From NCBI GenBank assembly GCA_947591455.1, contig CANQDC010000004.1, positions 1 to 47,806 on the forward strand: a stretch of 47,806 nucleotides of DNA. Direction: 5' to 3'. The position numbers and the translations under genes were made by a program. Numbering within the stretch: position 1 is the stretch's first letter; each line of letters begins with the position of its first letter. This document shows, one piece after another, positions 27,626 to 37,296 of this stretch. This stretch comes from an uncultured Bacilli bacterium. Lineage in GTDB: Bacteria > Bacillota_I > Bacilli_A > RF39 > UBA660. Below the pieces are notes generated by a model. It saw nothing but the letters and a program-made list of their open reading frames with translations, searched no databases and was not told where the DNA came from.

Positions 27626-28690
27626 CTAATCTTTAGGAGTTAATGTTAATGTAGAGCAGTCTAATGTATAAACAACATTATCATTTACTTTGATTTTGAA
27701 TGTCTTATCGTCTTTATCGTTTACTTTTAAATTAACATTCCAATCCTTTGTATCTGGAGTTGCTTCACTTGTTCCCCAAGCAATCTTAACAGTGCCTTTA
27801 GGTAATTTAGTATTATCAATATGTAATGAGAATATATTACCTTCTTCATATGCTGGATTAGTATAACCTGTTACCCATAAAAGAGTACCTGTTACTTTAC
27901 CCTTTCCCTTTCCAGTATTTTCATATGCTATATTTTGTTGTAATTCTTTAATTTGCTTATTGAAAGTTTTTTCTTCGTCTCCTCTTACTTTGAAAACTTC
28001 TGTTATATCATATATTTTATAATCTACAGTTATTGTTATATCATTAGAAGTTTTTTCTTTACCTTTACTATCTGTTACTTTAACTTTTATAGTATATGTT
28101 CCTTTATCTAATTCAGATTTAGCTTGAACTTCAGTTCCTTTTATTTGGAACTTAGCATCATCTTTACCACCTGCTAAAGTATAAGTTAGTTCAGGAGTTC
28201 CACCTTCGGCACTTAAAGAAGCAACTTTTGCATTAGCACTTACTGGAGCTGTTAATCCTACTTCTGGAGATACTGTAATACTTGTTATTTCTGGGTCAAC
28301 TGGCTTTGGTGGAACTGGAGAATCTTCTTCTAACTCCTTTTCAACCTTTTCTAACTCAGATTTAGCACTGTCCTCATCTTCAAATTCTACCTTTACTGGA
28401 GCACTTCCAAATACTTCATATTCTACAGCTAAAGGATTCTCTGGGTCTATTTTAATATTTTTTATTTTACTTTTAGTAACCATTTGTCCTTCTTGAGTAG
28501 TTATGAAGCCATCAGTGTTTATTTCTCCAAATGCAGCATCGGCACTTTCTTTATCCTCAAATCTATCTAATATAATTTCATCATTATCTAATAGATATTC
28601 AATAACAGCACCTTCATCAGTAGTCTTTACAGATATTTTATTAGTTCTTTTTAAGTTCATTATCTTTCCGTTCTCTAATTTTATAAACAC
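27626..28690 (-). CDS. Virion or surface protein with cadherin/Ig-like domain
   Basis: The start is a GTG at 28690 (AGAGGTG upstream), aligned to the ATG of the paralogue at 29107: both begin FIKLxxxxIxNL. The first ~120 residues are paralogous to that neighbour, with matching IKxxKIDPENPLAVEYExFGSAPVKVxFE. Then come a proline linker and an Ig/cadherin-like module (ITSITVSPEVG, GTYTIKVKVTDSKGKEKTSND). It has no signal peptide. The paralogous domain may be a tail-tube or head-decoration fold with an added Ig domain, as is common in phage virions, but this is inference. 354 residues. Confidence 0.6.
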   Translation of the reverse strand: MFIKLENGKIMNLKRTNKISVKTTDEGAVIEYLLDNDEIILDRFEDKESADAAFGEINTDGFITTQEGQMVTKSKIKNIKIDPENPLAVEYEVFGSAPVKVEFEDEDSAKSELEKVEKELEEDSPVPPKPVDPEITSITVSPEVGLTAPVSANAKVASLSAEGGTPELTYTLAGGKDDAKFQIKGTEVQAKSELDKGTYTIKVKVTDSKGKEKTSNDITITVDYKIYDITEVFKVRGDEEKTFNKQIKELQQNIAYENTGKGKGKVTGTLLWVTGYTNPAYEEGNIFSLHIDNTKLPKGTVKIAWGTSEATPDTKDWNVNLKVNDKDDKTFKIKVNDNVVYTLDCSTLTLTPKD

Positions 28691-28735
28691 TTTATTCACC
28701 TCTTTCACTAAAAAATATCAAAAATAAATATTTAA

Positions 28736-29107
28736 TTATTCTTCTCCTACTAAAGCAGTTACTATTTCTTCAACAGCAGAACTAGCTTCTTCTTCACTTG
28801 TATATGTAACTTTTACAGGAGCGCCATCAAATAATACATATTCAACTTTTAATGGGTTGATTGCACTAACTTTTACATCTTTAATGTAATTTTTATTAAT
28901 TTTCTTTTCGTCCTCTGTATCTACGAAATTTTCATCAGTTACTTTAGCTATACCAGCTTTAGCATTTGCATTTGAATCATATTTTTCAACCATTACTTCT
29001 GTAGTATCGAAAACATATTTTACAGCTGTGTCATCTATTTCACTGATTTTAATTTCTACAACTTTGTCAAGATTTACTATTCTTTCATCATTTAATTTGA
29101 TAAACAT
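28736..29107 (-). CDS. Small paralogue of the Ig-bearing protein
   Basis: 123 residues, AGGAGG before the ATG. It shows the same alternating beta pattern as the N-terminus of the next gene, including VVEIKISEIDDTAVKYVFDTTEV and KDVKVSAINPLKVEYVLFDGAPVKV. The pair probably arose by duplication, one copy gaining an Ig module. It may be a repeated capsid or tail component. Confidence 0.55.
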   Translation of the reverse strand: MFIKLNDERIVNLDKVVEIKISEIDDTAVKYVFDTTEVMVEKYDSNANAKAGIAKVTDENFVDTEDEKKINKNYIKDVKVSAINPLKVEYVLFDGAPVKVTYTSEEEASSAVEEIVTALVGEE

Positions 29108-29197
29108 CTTAACTTCCTCCTTTAAATTTATTTTTATATTATATGCTTAACGCATAAATATCATATTATTAATATCTATAATATATCAAAAATAAAT

Positions 29198-29563
29198 TTA
29201 CTCAGGTAATTCTATATTTTTTACCTTTTGCTCAGATTTTTCTAATTTTCTAATTTGCATATACATTTTAATTCTTTTCTTTAATTGATGTAATCCTGTA
29301 GCAGATATTCCTAAAAAGAATCCTAATACTGCTTTTGTTTGCCACAATCTAAATTCTGGAAGGAATACATTATCTGGCACAGCCAATATAATTCCTATTA
29401 TTCCAGCTAATAATGGTAAAAAGCAAGTATATTTATTTCTTTTAATTTTGATAGTTAGTATTGCATTTATAAGATAGCAAAATGCGTAACTTATGAAAGG
29501 AATAGCTATACCTAAATTAGAAATCCAATACCAAAATATCTTCATCATAGCTCCAAAATTCAT
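29198..29563 (-). CDS. Multi-pass membrane protein, holin-like
   Basis: 121 residues with three or four hydrophobic helices (FWYWISNLGIAIPFISYAFC, FLPLLAGIIGIILAVPDN, AVLGFFLGISATGLHQL) and a charged cytosolic tail ending RKLEKSEQKVKNIELPE. Size and layout fit phage holins, and a second holin candidate lies at 7284. It starts two bases after the preceding stop, so the two are coupled. Confidence 0.6.
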   Translation of the reverse strand: MNFGAMMKIFWYWISNLGIAIPFISYAFCYLINAILTIKIKRNKYTCFLPLLAGIIGIILAVPDNVFLPEFRLWQTKAVLGFFLGISATGLHQLKKRIKMYMQIRKLEKSEQKVKNIELPE

Positions 29564-29565
29564 AG

Positions 29566-30309
29566 TTATTCCTCACTTTCTTCATAAGATGATAAACCTA
29601 ACTCACGTTTCTTCTCTCGTCTTGTTAAATGATATGTTATAAAAATTGCTTCTACAGAAGCTTGAAATTGTTTTAATAAATCATATTGTGCTTCTGTAAA
29701 TTTATTAATATCTTCTTCAACATTAGATGGACAATTAAAATTCAAGTTCTTATAATTAAATACTACAGCACCTATCATATATCCATCTTTATCAGTAACC
29801 TTTTTAGACATATGACTTTGTGTATCACTTAAAAAATTTTCATCTACTAAATTTCTTACTGTTGATAAGTCCCTTGTAGTTATAACATTTTGAGAAACCT
29901 TTTCTGTCCAATCTGACATTTGAGAATAAGGAACTCTTTGTAATTTTTTTATTTTCTTAGGTATTTCAGAATACCTATCATCCTCTGCTAAACAAGTTAA
30001 AAACATATTGCATAACTTGCTAGTTGCTATTGTACCATTTTCTAATTGCATATACATTACATCATCTGCAACTGAACGGTCTTTATATATATTACATAAT
30101 TCTTTTATTTTAATAATTACTCTTTTACTTTCTTCGTGCTCCCACTTGTCATATGTCTCTTGAGCTTTTTTTAAAGTAGCTTCTTTGATTGTTTTATTTT
30201 TTTCTTTGATTTTTCCTGATGTTTTGACCCAAAGCCCAAATAAAGCAGGTAATAAGACTAATATAAGAGGTTCTATTTTATCTAAAATAGCCATTATTTC
30301 ATCTATCAT
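29566..30309 (-). CDS. Membrane-anchored protein, possible lysis accessory
   Basis: An N-terminal hydrophobic segment (ILVLLPALFGLWV, near residues 15-30) is followed by a helical cytoplasmic or external domain of about 210 residues with no family I recognise. AAGGAG lies upstream; either TTG at 30312 or ATG at 30309 could start it, and I prefer the ATG. It precedes the holin-like gene by two bases and may work with it in the membrane. Confidence 0.5.
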   Translation of the reverse strand: MIDEIMAILDKIEPLILVLLPALFGLWVKTSGKIKEKNKTIKEATLKKAQETYDKWEHEESKRVIIKIKELCNIYKDRSVADDVMYMQLENGTIATSKLCNMFLTCLAEDDRYSEIPKKIKKLQRVPYSQMSDWTEKVSQNVITTRDLSTVRNLVDENFLSDTQSHMSKKVTDKDGYMIGAVVFNYKNLNFNCPSNVEEDINKFTEAQYDLLKQFQASVEAIFITYHLTRREKKRELGLSSYEESEE

Positions 30310-30325
30310 CAAATATCACACTCCT

Positions 30326-31396
30326 TTATTTTTTTCTTATTTTCGAAATCTTTGTTTTCTTAGTTTCTTCTAGGGCTTCGGCTAATTTACCCAAACCTTT
30401 CCATTCTCTTTCATCTATTCTTAAATCGTTATATATCGAAACCATATCAGACGAACTCCATCCTACAATACTTTGTATTAACTCTGCTTCTAATCCTATT
30501 CTACTTAAATATGTTACAAAATAATGTCTAAAACAGTGTGGGTAAATATCTACATCCATCATTTCAGACCATTTACTAGCCCACATTTTTACAGAACTCT
30601 CTGTTAATGGTTTTCCATTACGTTTAATAAATATTGAATAATGCTCTTCTACACCATTTTCTTCCATTATTTTTTTTCTAATTTTTAACCATTCTTTATA
30701 CCAAGGAAGGAACAAATCTTTTATAATATATTTATAAAGCATCTTTCCTGTTCTACCTCTACCTTTTGTTCTTATTTGGTCTTTAGTGACTAAAAATAAT
30801 CCATCAAATGCTGTAGATTTTTCATCTATAATATCTGTCGTAATTCTTAATGTTTCATTAAGTCTTGTACCAGCACTTACTGATAATATTATATATAATG
30901 CCTCTTGAAAAATGTATGAGTCTTTTTTCGATTGTTCTTTCAGCTTCATAGTCAATTCATCAATTTGTTCTGGAGAGATAATAGTTTTCTTTCTAACTGG
31001 TTCTTTTACAGGCTTCTCTATCTTTTGAACTATATTTCTAAAATTAGCATATCTATCTATTTCATCTAACTGGTTCTCTATATAATTACTTAAAGAAGAA
31101 AGAGAAGAGTGCATTTGAACAAATCTATTTGGACTATATTTCAACTCTTCAGTACAAAATGCAAAGAAGTCTTGTAATTCAAATTTTTTTATTTGTTCAA
31201 ATGGTTTATTATTATTATAATCTAAGTTCCAACAAAAAAATATATCAAAATTACTTTTATATACTTTAACCGTTCCTTCACTTTTTGTCTGTGACAAATA
31301 CCTTAAAAATCTCTCTACTAATTTTTTATTACTTTCTTCAATCGCTTCAATCTTTTCAGGTGTCGTAATCACTTTTCTAAATGTTTTACGCGCCAA
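30326..31396 (-). CDS. Tyrosine recombinase / phage integrase
   Basis: 356 residues, TTG start after AAGGTG. The N-terminal half is a SAM-like core-binding domain (LVERFLRYLSQTKSEGTVKVYKSNFDIFF). The catalytic half has the first arginine in SAGTRLNETLRI, the HCFRHYFVTYL box (HxxRH), a later VGWSSSDMVS segment and the nucleophile tyrosine in SIYNDLRI. It cuts and rejoins DNA for integration or site-specific inversion. Its place amid virion genes is unusual, because integrases normally border the lysogeny region, and it is close to the tail-fibre array. Confidence 0.9.
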   Translation of the reverse strand: MARKTFRKVITTPEKIEAIEESNKKLVERFLRYLSQTKSEGTVKVYKSNFDIFFCWNLDYNNNKPFEQIKKFELQDFFAFCTEELKYSPNRFVQMHSSLSSLSNYIENQLDEIDRYANFRNIVQKIEKPVKEPVRKKTIISPEQIDELTMKLKEQSKKDSYIFQEALYIILSVSAGTRLNETLRITTDIIDEKSTAFDGLFLVTKDQIRTKGRGRTGKMLYKYIIKDLFLPWYKEWLKIRKKIMEENGVEEHYSIFIKRNGKPLTESSVKMWASKWSEMMDVDIYPHCFRHYFVTYLSRIGLEAELIQSIVGWSSSDMVSIYNDLRIDEREWKGLGKLAEALEETKKTKISKIRKK

Positions 31397-31431
31397 CTCT
31401 TTTCACCTTCTTTTATAAAATGTAAAATAAA

Positions 31432-31460
31432 AAGGCAAGATATATTTAAAATCTTGCCTT
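31432..31460 (-). terminator. Terminator of the endonuclease-like gene
   Basis: On the - strand AAGGCAAGAT, a nine-base loop and ATCTTGCCTT form ten perfect pairs followed by TTTATTTTA. The stop codon at 31459 is in the stem. Confidence 0.8.
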
Positions 31461-32343
31461 ATTCAACAATATATTTATCTCCCATTATCAGTTCTAAAGA
31501 TAGATTATCTCTTTCCCAATATGGGATTCTTACTAAATCTATGTTGCTTTCTTTTGCCCATTGATTCTTTATCTTATCGTGTTCTTGTACCTTTTCTAAA
31601 CTAGCAGTAAAATAATCAACTTCTTCATAATGTTGAATACCATCAAACTCAATTAATCTATTATATTTTGGCAGAAAAAAATCAAACCTACCTTGAAATT
31701 TTGTATCTTCAAAAATCCAATTCGGTTTGCTATATTCTCTTATATATTCAATTTTATTTGTTTCTAATATTTCTCGTATTAATGCTTCTCCTACAGATTT
31801 TTTAATACAACCGCAGGAGCGAGTATTCCCTGCAATCAAACATTTTGACTGTACGTTTACAACTCTTCCACAATCGCATTGGCACTTCCAATATATTCCT
31901 CCACTGCGATTTCTTTTCTTTGTTTGTTCTAAAATTAATAACTTACCAAACCTTTGTCCAGTTAAATCTCTATTAGACAAACAACCACAAGATTTTGTAT
32001 CTCCTCTCAATAAAGAATGTGCTTCAACAAAAGTTGTTTCTCCACAAATACACTTACATTCATATATAACTCCTTGATATTTTGTTCTTTTTCCTGAATC
32101 TTTGATTACAGTTAATCTACCAAATATTTTTCCTGTTAAATCTTGCCTATGACTATTATTTTTGACTAAACAGCCACAAGACTTTGTCCCTCCTGAACGT
32201 AAAGTTTTTCCCAATGCAATTTTTGTGTTACCACATTCACATTGACATAACCATTGAGCTCTACCATCTTTATTGTTTTCCACCTGTTTTATAACTGTTA
32301 ATTTACCAAAGGTTTGACCTGTAATATCAACTACTTTTGACAC
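31459..32343 (-). CDS. Free-standing homing-endonuclease-like protein
   Basis: 294 residues, GTG start at 32343. Three repeats of the pattern LTGxxFGxLTVI...CxCxCGxxxxxxxxxLxxGxTxSCGC give zinc-knuckle DNA-binding modules, as in HNH and GIY-YIG homing enzymes. The C-terminal 110 residues (RFDFFLPKYNRLIEFDGIQHYEE, then NIDLVRIPYWERD) form a Vsr-like PD-(D/E)XK nuclease. It carries its own terminator and sits between unrelated genes, so it looks like a mobile free-standing homing gene. It has no in-frame CGG. Confidence 0.8.
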   Translation of the reverse strand: MSKVVDITGQTFGKLTVIKQVENNKDGRAQWLCQCECGNTKIALGKTLRSGGTKSCGCLVKNNSHRQDLTGKIFGRLTVIKDSGKRTKYQGVIYECKCICGETTFVEAHSLLRGDTKSCGCLSNRDLTGQRFGKLLILEQTKKRNRSGGIYWKCQCDCGRVVNVQSKCLIAGNTRSCGCIKKSVGEALIREILETNKIEYIREYSKPNWIFEDTKFQGRFDFFLPKYNRLIEFDGIQHYEEVDYFTASLEKVQEHDKIKNQWAKESNIDLVRIPYWERDNLSLELIMGDKYIVE

Positions 32344-32371
32344 CAGTTATCAATCCTTTGTTATATAAAAA

Positions 32372-33419
32372 TTAAAAATAATTTAATGGATTTACAAATT
32401 GTCCATTTACTAATATTTCTATATGGGCGTGATTCCCAGTAGAATTTCCGCGTAGTTCCTACATATCCAATAGTTTGACCTTTACTTACATTTTGACCTT
32501 TACTTACTGCAAATCCACTACAATGTGCATATCTCGATACTGTTCCATCGTGATGGTCTACTATTATAAAATTTCCATAACCACCTGACCAACCAGCAAA
32601 AGTAACTGTACCATCTTTCCAAGCATAAATATGAGTTCCAGCATAAGCTGCAAAATCTACTCCTGTGTGCATACTTCCATTTCTCATTCCATAAGGAGAA
32701 CTTATATATACATAAGATGCCAAAGGCACTCCCCCTGAATAATTATTATTTTTTCTTGAAACTGTGCCACCTCTTGAAGTAACTTGTTTATTTCTTTGAG
32801 CCGCTAATCTTTCTGCCTCAGCTTTAGCCTCAGCATCCCTTTTAGCTTTTTCTTCACGAACACTATTTAGCTTATTATCTAAAATTTCTTGGGAACTTAT
32901 TACTGAAATATCTTCTACAGACCCTTCAGTATTTATCTTTTGTTCTATATATTTATTCATTTCATTTACAAACTCATCACATTCAGTTTGCGTTTTAAAA
33001 TAATATACTGTTTCATCATTTTCTATAACCAACTTAGTAGTCAAAATACTTATATTTAAACTATCAATAATTCGTCTTTTTAAATCTTCTTCATTTTTTA
33101 GTGATTTAGGGATTATTGCTTTCTCTATAAAATAATTGGTATCAAATGAATAAGATTCTATAAAATATCCTTCGTTAGATAGTTTATCTATATAATCATC
33201 AATCGTTTTTTGAAATAACGTCTCTTCTGTTGTCGCTCCTATATAACATAAATTGTTATTATTTAATTCATAATATTTATACCCTAAACCGAAATCTCTA
33301 ACTATAAAAATACCAATACTTGTTAATATCATAACTATAATAATTAAATATGTAATTAATGTTTTAAATATTTTATACCTACTCTCTTTTTTAGAGAGGG
33401 GTAAATCTCGCATTTTCAT
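32372..33419 (-). CDS. M23 metallopeptidase, one +1 shift
   Basis: 348 residues, start at ATG 33419 with GGAGG upstream. A membrane helix near the N-terminus (LITYLIIIVMILTSIGIFIV) anchors it; a helical region follows; the M23 domain begins at YISSPYGMRNGSMHTGVDFA. Skipping the C at 32450 joins KGQTIGYVGTT to GNSTGNHAHIEILVNG, which supplies the HxH zinc ligands. The unshifted product lacks them and would be inactive. M23 enzymes cut peptidoglycan cross-bridges; a tail-linked enzyme would open the wall during entry. Confidence 0.94.
32448..32450 (-). other. CGG +1 shift site: ACG-CGG-A (M23)
   Basis: Joins IGYVGTT to GNSTGNHAHIEI, supplying the HxH zinc ligands. Confidence 0.97.
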
Positions 33420-33440
33420 TTTTATATCCTCCATTGTTTT

Positions 33441-33494
33441 GGCTTATCGTTATGGTTATTGCCTTTAGTCGTATTATTATTTATAACGATAGCC
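33441..33494 (-). other. Long hairpin upstream of the M23 gene
   Basis: GGCTATCGTTAT and ATAACGATAAGCC pair along twelve positions with one bulge and a 29-base loop, just ahead of the M23 ribosome site. No T-run follows. It may tune translation of the peptidase. Confidence 0.45.
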
Positions 33495-33558
33495 GAACAT
33501 AGGAAGTCTATACATCCCAAGTCCTGCATAAACATTACCGTATGTTTTGCTAAACAGA

Positions 33559-35078
33559 TTAAGAATTAGGTGGTGTATATTGGTCTATATTATAAATTAC
33601 GCCTCCCATTTTTACTTTTATCCATTTAACTTTATACATTGTACCATTTACTTTAACATATGCCCTAAGGTGTTTCATATTTGAATTTACTTTACCTACA
33701 GACATACCATCAGCATATACTACAACGTTTGGGAAAGTACCCCAATCAGAATACTTTCCATATGAATTTTTTGCTCTAATTGAAGCAACCATTGTTTGAC
33801 CATCTATTGTAGTTGGCAAAAATGTTTGTGATGTTGTATTTGCGCCTATACTTGAAGAAACAGTTGTATAACTACTACCTCCATTTGAGGTATATCTTAA
33901 TTCATAACCAGATAAACTACCACTACCTGCTGATGATTTACTCCAAGTAGCCTTTACGTTTACATCTGGTTTTTTTCTCGTTGGTGAAATATTCCTACTA
34001 CCGAGGAATACTTGGTTTATTAATTGTAATTCTTACTTCTCCAGAAGTTGCCCAATCTGAAGAAGTTATCTGTCCATCTGATGATTTAATTCTAAATTGA
34101 AATCTTACATTTTCTCCATATGTTGAATAATAATTTACACCATTAACTTTTAAATTCTTTGGTGTACCTGCTGAATAACTCGTTTGATTTTTACAAGTAA
34201 ATACTCTATACCAATTACTCCAAGTAGAACCATTATATCCTCTAATTTCTAAATCATATCCTGCAATTCCTAATGTTCCAGCTCGAGCACCTGACCAAGT
34301 TACTGAAAAATTAGTATCAATTTCTACATTTGCTGGAGCAGTTATTTTTGGAGGGGTAGGATGAGATACAATTCTAAAACTACCTCCCCAGTTAGTTAAC
34401 ATCCAATCTCCTCTTGTAGTCATCATTGCAACTCTTAATCGTACAGTTTCTCCACCCGATAAACCTAAACTTGCAAAACTTACATTATTGGCACTTCCGC
34501 TTGTATTATTATTTGCGTTTGCACTATATGGAGTAGCAATATTCGCAAAATTATTTTTTGTAGTATCTATATTATACGTGGTTATAGTATATGTACCTCT
34601 TGTTGCACCACTCCAACTAACGTTACATACTGGATTATTAATGTCTAAATATCCATTTGTTCCTCCTGTAACAGTTACACTATTTGGAGGGGTTGGTGGC
34701 ACAGCTAATTGGTCTAACCATATTGACCCACTAGCAGACATCGAACTATATCTTACTCCACTATATGTTATACCATTTCCGAGGATTTCCCCAAAAATCA
34801 AATCCTATATTTACTCCATCTGTATGATATATTGTAACATCTCCAGAAGAAATATAAGCGTCTCCTTCTCCATTCAATCTTATAGCTGGACTTCCACAAG
34901 TGAAAACTTGACCATTTATTGAAAATCTCCAGCTACCATATGCTCCAACAGATATTCTTTTATGATGTAAATAACATTGCCAATGTAAGTTATGATAATT
35001 ACTTCCTTGTCCTGTAACCCACACACTCATCGTACAATAAAAATATGATACGCGAGAATGCCATACCGCATCTGCCAT
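33559..35078 (-). CDS. Tail protein with fibronectin-like repeats, two +1 shifts
   Basis: Skipping C at 34781 and 34003 joins three frames: NIGFDFWGNP|GNGITYSGVRYSS and INKPSIP|GSRNISPTRKKPDV. The product is 505 residues. The N-terminus (HSRVSYFYCTMSVWVTGQGSNYHNLHW) is a beta-sandwich of the kind in DUF859-like siphophage proteins; then FN3-like modules repeat the theme NVSWSGATRGTYTI, FSVTWSGARAGTLGIAGYDLEIRG and WSKSSAGSGSLSGYELRYTS. Both shifts lie between structural modules at Pro-Gly. AGG..GTGAG precedes the ATG. Probably a receptor-binding or adhesin-like tail component. Confidence 0.85.
34001..34003 (-). other. CGG +1 shift site: CCT-CGG-T (FN3 tail protein 2)
   Basis: Joins INKPSIP to GSRNISPTRK; unshifted reading meets TAG at once. 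Confidence 0.88.
34779..34781 (-). other. CGG +1 shift site: CCT-CGG-A (FN3 tail protein 1)
   Basis: Joins FDFWGNP to GNGITYSGVR. Confidence 0.88.
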
Positions 35079-35091
35079 ATTATCTCACCCC

Positions 35092-36307
35092 TTAATATAC
35101 CAAATATACTGTTCCATTTGCTATATTTGCTTTATTAAGAGCATTATATGAAGCAGTTGAAATAATCCTTATATCTTGTATTGAATCATCTCCACTTGAT
35201 ATAAGTTTCTCTAATCCTGATAAATCAGTCAGTTTAGTAGGTACTACTATATTTGCTGTTACAGCAGCACTACCGTCAAATGTCTTTACTGTTGAACCAT
35301 TTTTTTGAATTGTTAATGCGTGAGCAACTTTATCAGCAGTACCTGCTTGAGATACTCTACCTCCACCTGTTACAAATCCTGAGTCGTTTACTAAGTCAGA
35401 TGTTTTAGTAGGAACTGCTATATCTATATTATTATCTTTTTTAGCTACTCTTTCTCCATTTATACTAATTGTTAAATAATCTTTACCAATTATAATATAT
35501 TCTAAATTTCTCTCTTTACCTATATCCCAATCTACGAATTGGATAACATCACTTTCATCACCTTTTATTCCTACTTCATTATATTCTGTACCAAGACATA
35601 ACATAATATCATCAATGAATACTTGTAACTTATTTTCTCCTACAACGTATTTGTCTCTTAATTTATAATTTGTGTTTTTTGTAATCGTTGATGTTCTAGT
35701 ATTTGCAGGAGAGGTATATCTTATAACATTTACTGGTAAATCAAAATTTTTACTAGAACTTTCTATTAGCATTCTAGTATTTAATGTATCAAGATACATA
35801 TTTGCTTTTGTAGTAACATATATTGTTCCGTGGAACTAATCCTTTATGTGTTTCTAAATATTCTTCAGTAGTAAATACACTATGAAAAGGCATTGGTGTT
35901 TCTTGAACTGCGTCTGGGTCATATTTCTCCCAAGATATACTTACCGTTTTAGCATTAAATACTTGAGGACTTGCAAAGTTACCAGTAGATGTAAATGTTA
36001 ATGTAGCAGTACCAGCTGCTGTGTCTTCAAACTCCATATATCCATTTATACTATGTTCTGGAGTACCATTCCAAGCTTCTGAAGTTGTTTTAATTCTTGC
36101 TTGACCATCTTCTATTTTTGTATTGCTACTCTTTACCATTATATCAATATATATATTTTGTGCTATATTATTTGAAGAATTTTTTAAAGACATTAATCCT
36201 GTCCAATCTATTCTTACTGTTTGAAAGTTTCTTGTTACCCTTACTTTACAATTAGCTTGTAAATTAGTTTGCAATGTATCAAACCAACCAGTTGCATAAT
36301 CTTGCAT
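35092..36307 (-). CDS. Tail fibre protein, one +1 shift
   Basis: Skipping the C at 35830 joins HKGLVP to GTIYVTTKANMYLD, giving 404 residues. The first 140 residues are beta-rich (CKVRVTRNFQTVRIDWTGL); the join is in a linker; the distal half contains shaft motifs shared with other fibres here (VPTKTSDLVNDSGFV, ADKVAHALTIQKNGSTVKTFDGSAAVTANI). The next gene starts 14 bases after it. In the unshifted frame translation stops 12 codons past the join. Confidence 0.85.
35828..35830 (-). other. CGG +1 shift site: CCA-CGG-A (fibre)
   Basis: Joins HKGLVP to GTIYVTTKAN. Confidence 0.88.
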
Positions 36308-36333
36308 TATCTCACTCTCCTTTTTGTACTATT

Positions 36334-37234
36334 TTAACTCTCTATTAAATCTATTTTATGTACTGCACCACCCGTATCTTTTACTTGAAGCCCAGTACAA
36401 TTACGAACTGTACCACCTGTATCTTTTACTTTTAATTTAGTACATTCGTGCCACGTTCCGCTTGTGTCTCTATACATTAATCGTCCATTTTTTGTAATAC
36501 TTATTTGTCCTGATTCTTTCCAACCAGATACTAAAGATATTCCATCGGAAGCTCTTACTCTATATTGTAATTTTAACTTTGTCCCATATGTAGCAGTAGT
36601 ATATCCACCATATTTTAAAGTGTTTGGAGCCCCTATCGAAGCACTCGTTCCTGTTGGATTAGAAACAGCTTCCCAATTTGACCAACTACTTCCATTATAT
36701 GCTCTAGCTTGTAAGTCATAATTAGCAATTTTCCTAGAACCAGCTGTCGCCCCACTCCAGCTAATTGAAAAACTTGAACTATAATATTGTGAACTAGGTA
36801 CTGTAAATGTCGTAGGAGCCGTAGGTGGAGTATGTTGTTTCATAGCGGGAACAGAAATATTTATATCTGCCCCACTATCCCAATATCCTGACGTTCCCGT
36901 ATTTCCGAGGAGCGCTCATTTGACATCTTACACCTGTTACATAATCTTTATCTGTCCATACAGAAAATGGACTATCTGGAATCTTTTTACCAATCATTAT
37001 GGCACTTCCATAATTATCTGTAAGATTTCCACTATATCTATTTGTTCCTGCCGTCCACATTGCGTCAACGTGAAGAGGATAGTTAAAATATGAACCAGAG
37101 TTTAAATAAGCTTCTATAAAGAATTGGATTCTTACTTCTGTTCCATATGGGTCTGGTCTTTCAGCACTATATTCTACAGAATAACTAACCATTCCTGCAT
37201 TAACTTCCCATATGGTTGTTCCAAATAAACCCAT
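36334..37234 (-). CDS. Tail protein related to the 33.6-35.1 kb gene, one +1 shift
   Basis: Skipping the C at 36907 joins CQMSAP to GNTGTSGYWDSGADI, giving 299 residues. The N-terminal beta-sandwich (SVEYSAERPDPYGTEVRIQFFIEA) leads into an FN3-like module (FSISWSGATAGSRKIANYDLQARAYNGSSWSNW) that closely resembles those of the next-but-one gene; the shift sits at the same place in both, Pro-Gly-Asn at the end of the sandwich. The C-terminus has twin VKDTGGxV repeats. Confidence 0.85.
36905..36907 (-). other. CGG +1 shift site: CCT-CGG-A (FN3 paralogue)
   Basis: Joins CQMSAP to GNTGTSGYWD, at the same structural position as 34779-34781. Confidence 0.9.
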
Positions 37235-37296
37235 ATTTTATTCCTCCTCAATAATTTATATATTTTTTTTTAAAACTTTTATTTATTTTTGTTAGT

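Noticed and set aside
33435-33558. Short tyrosine- and glycine-rich reading frame (ending LGMYRLPMFGYRYK) between two - strand genes
   Set aside because: Only 12 codons follow its ATG, no clear ribosome site or homology is visible, and a long hairpin occupies much of the gap.
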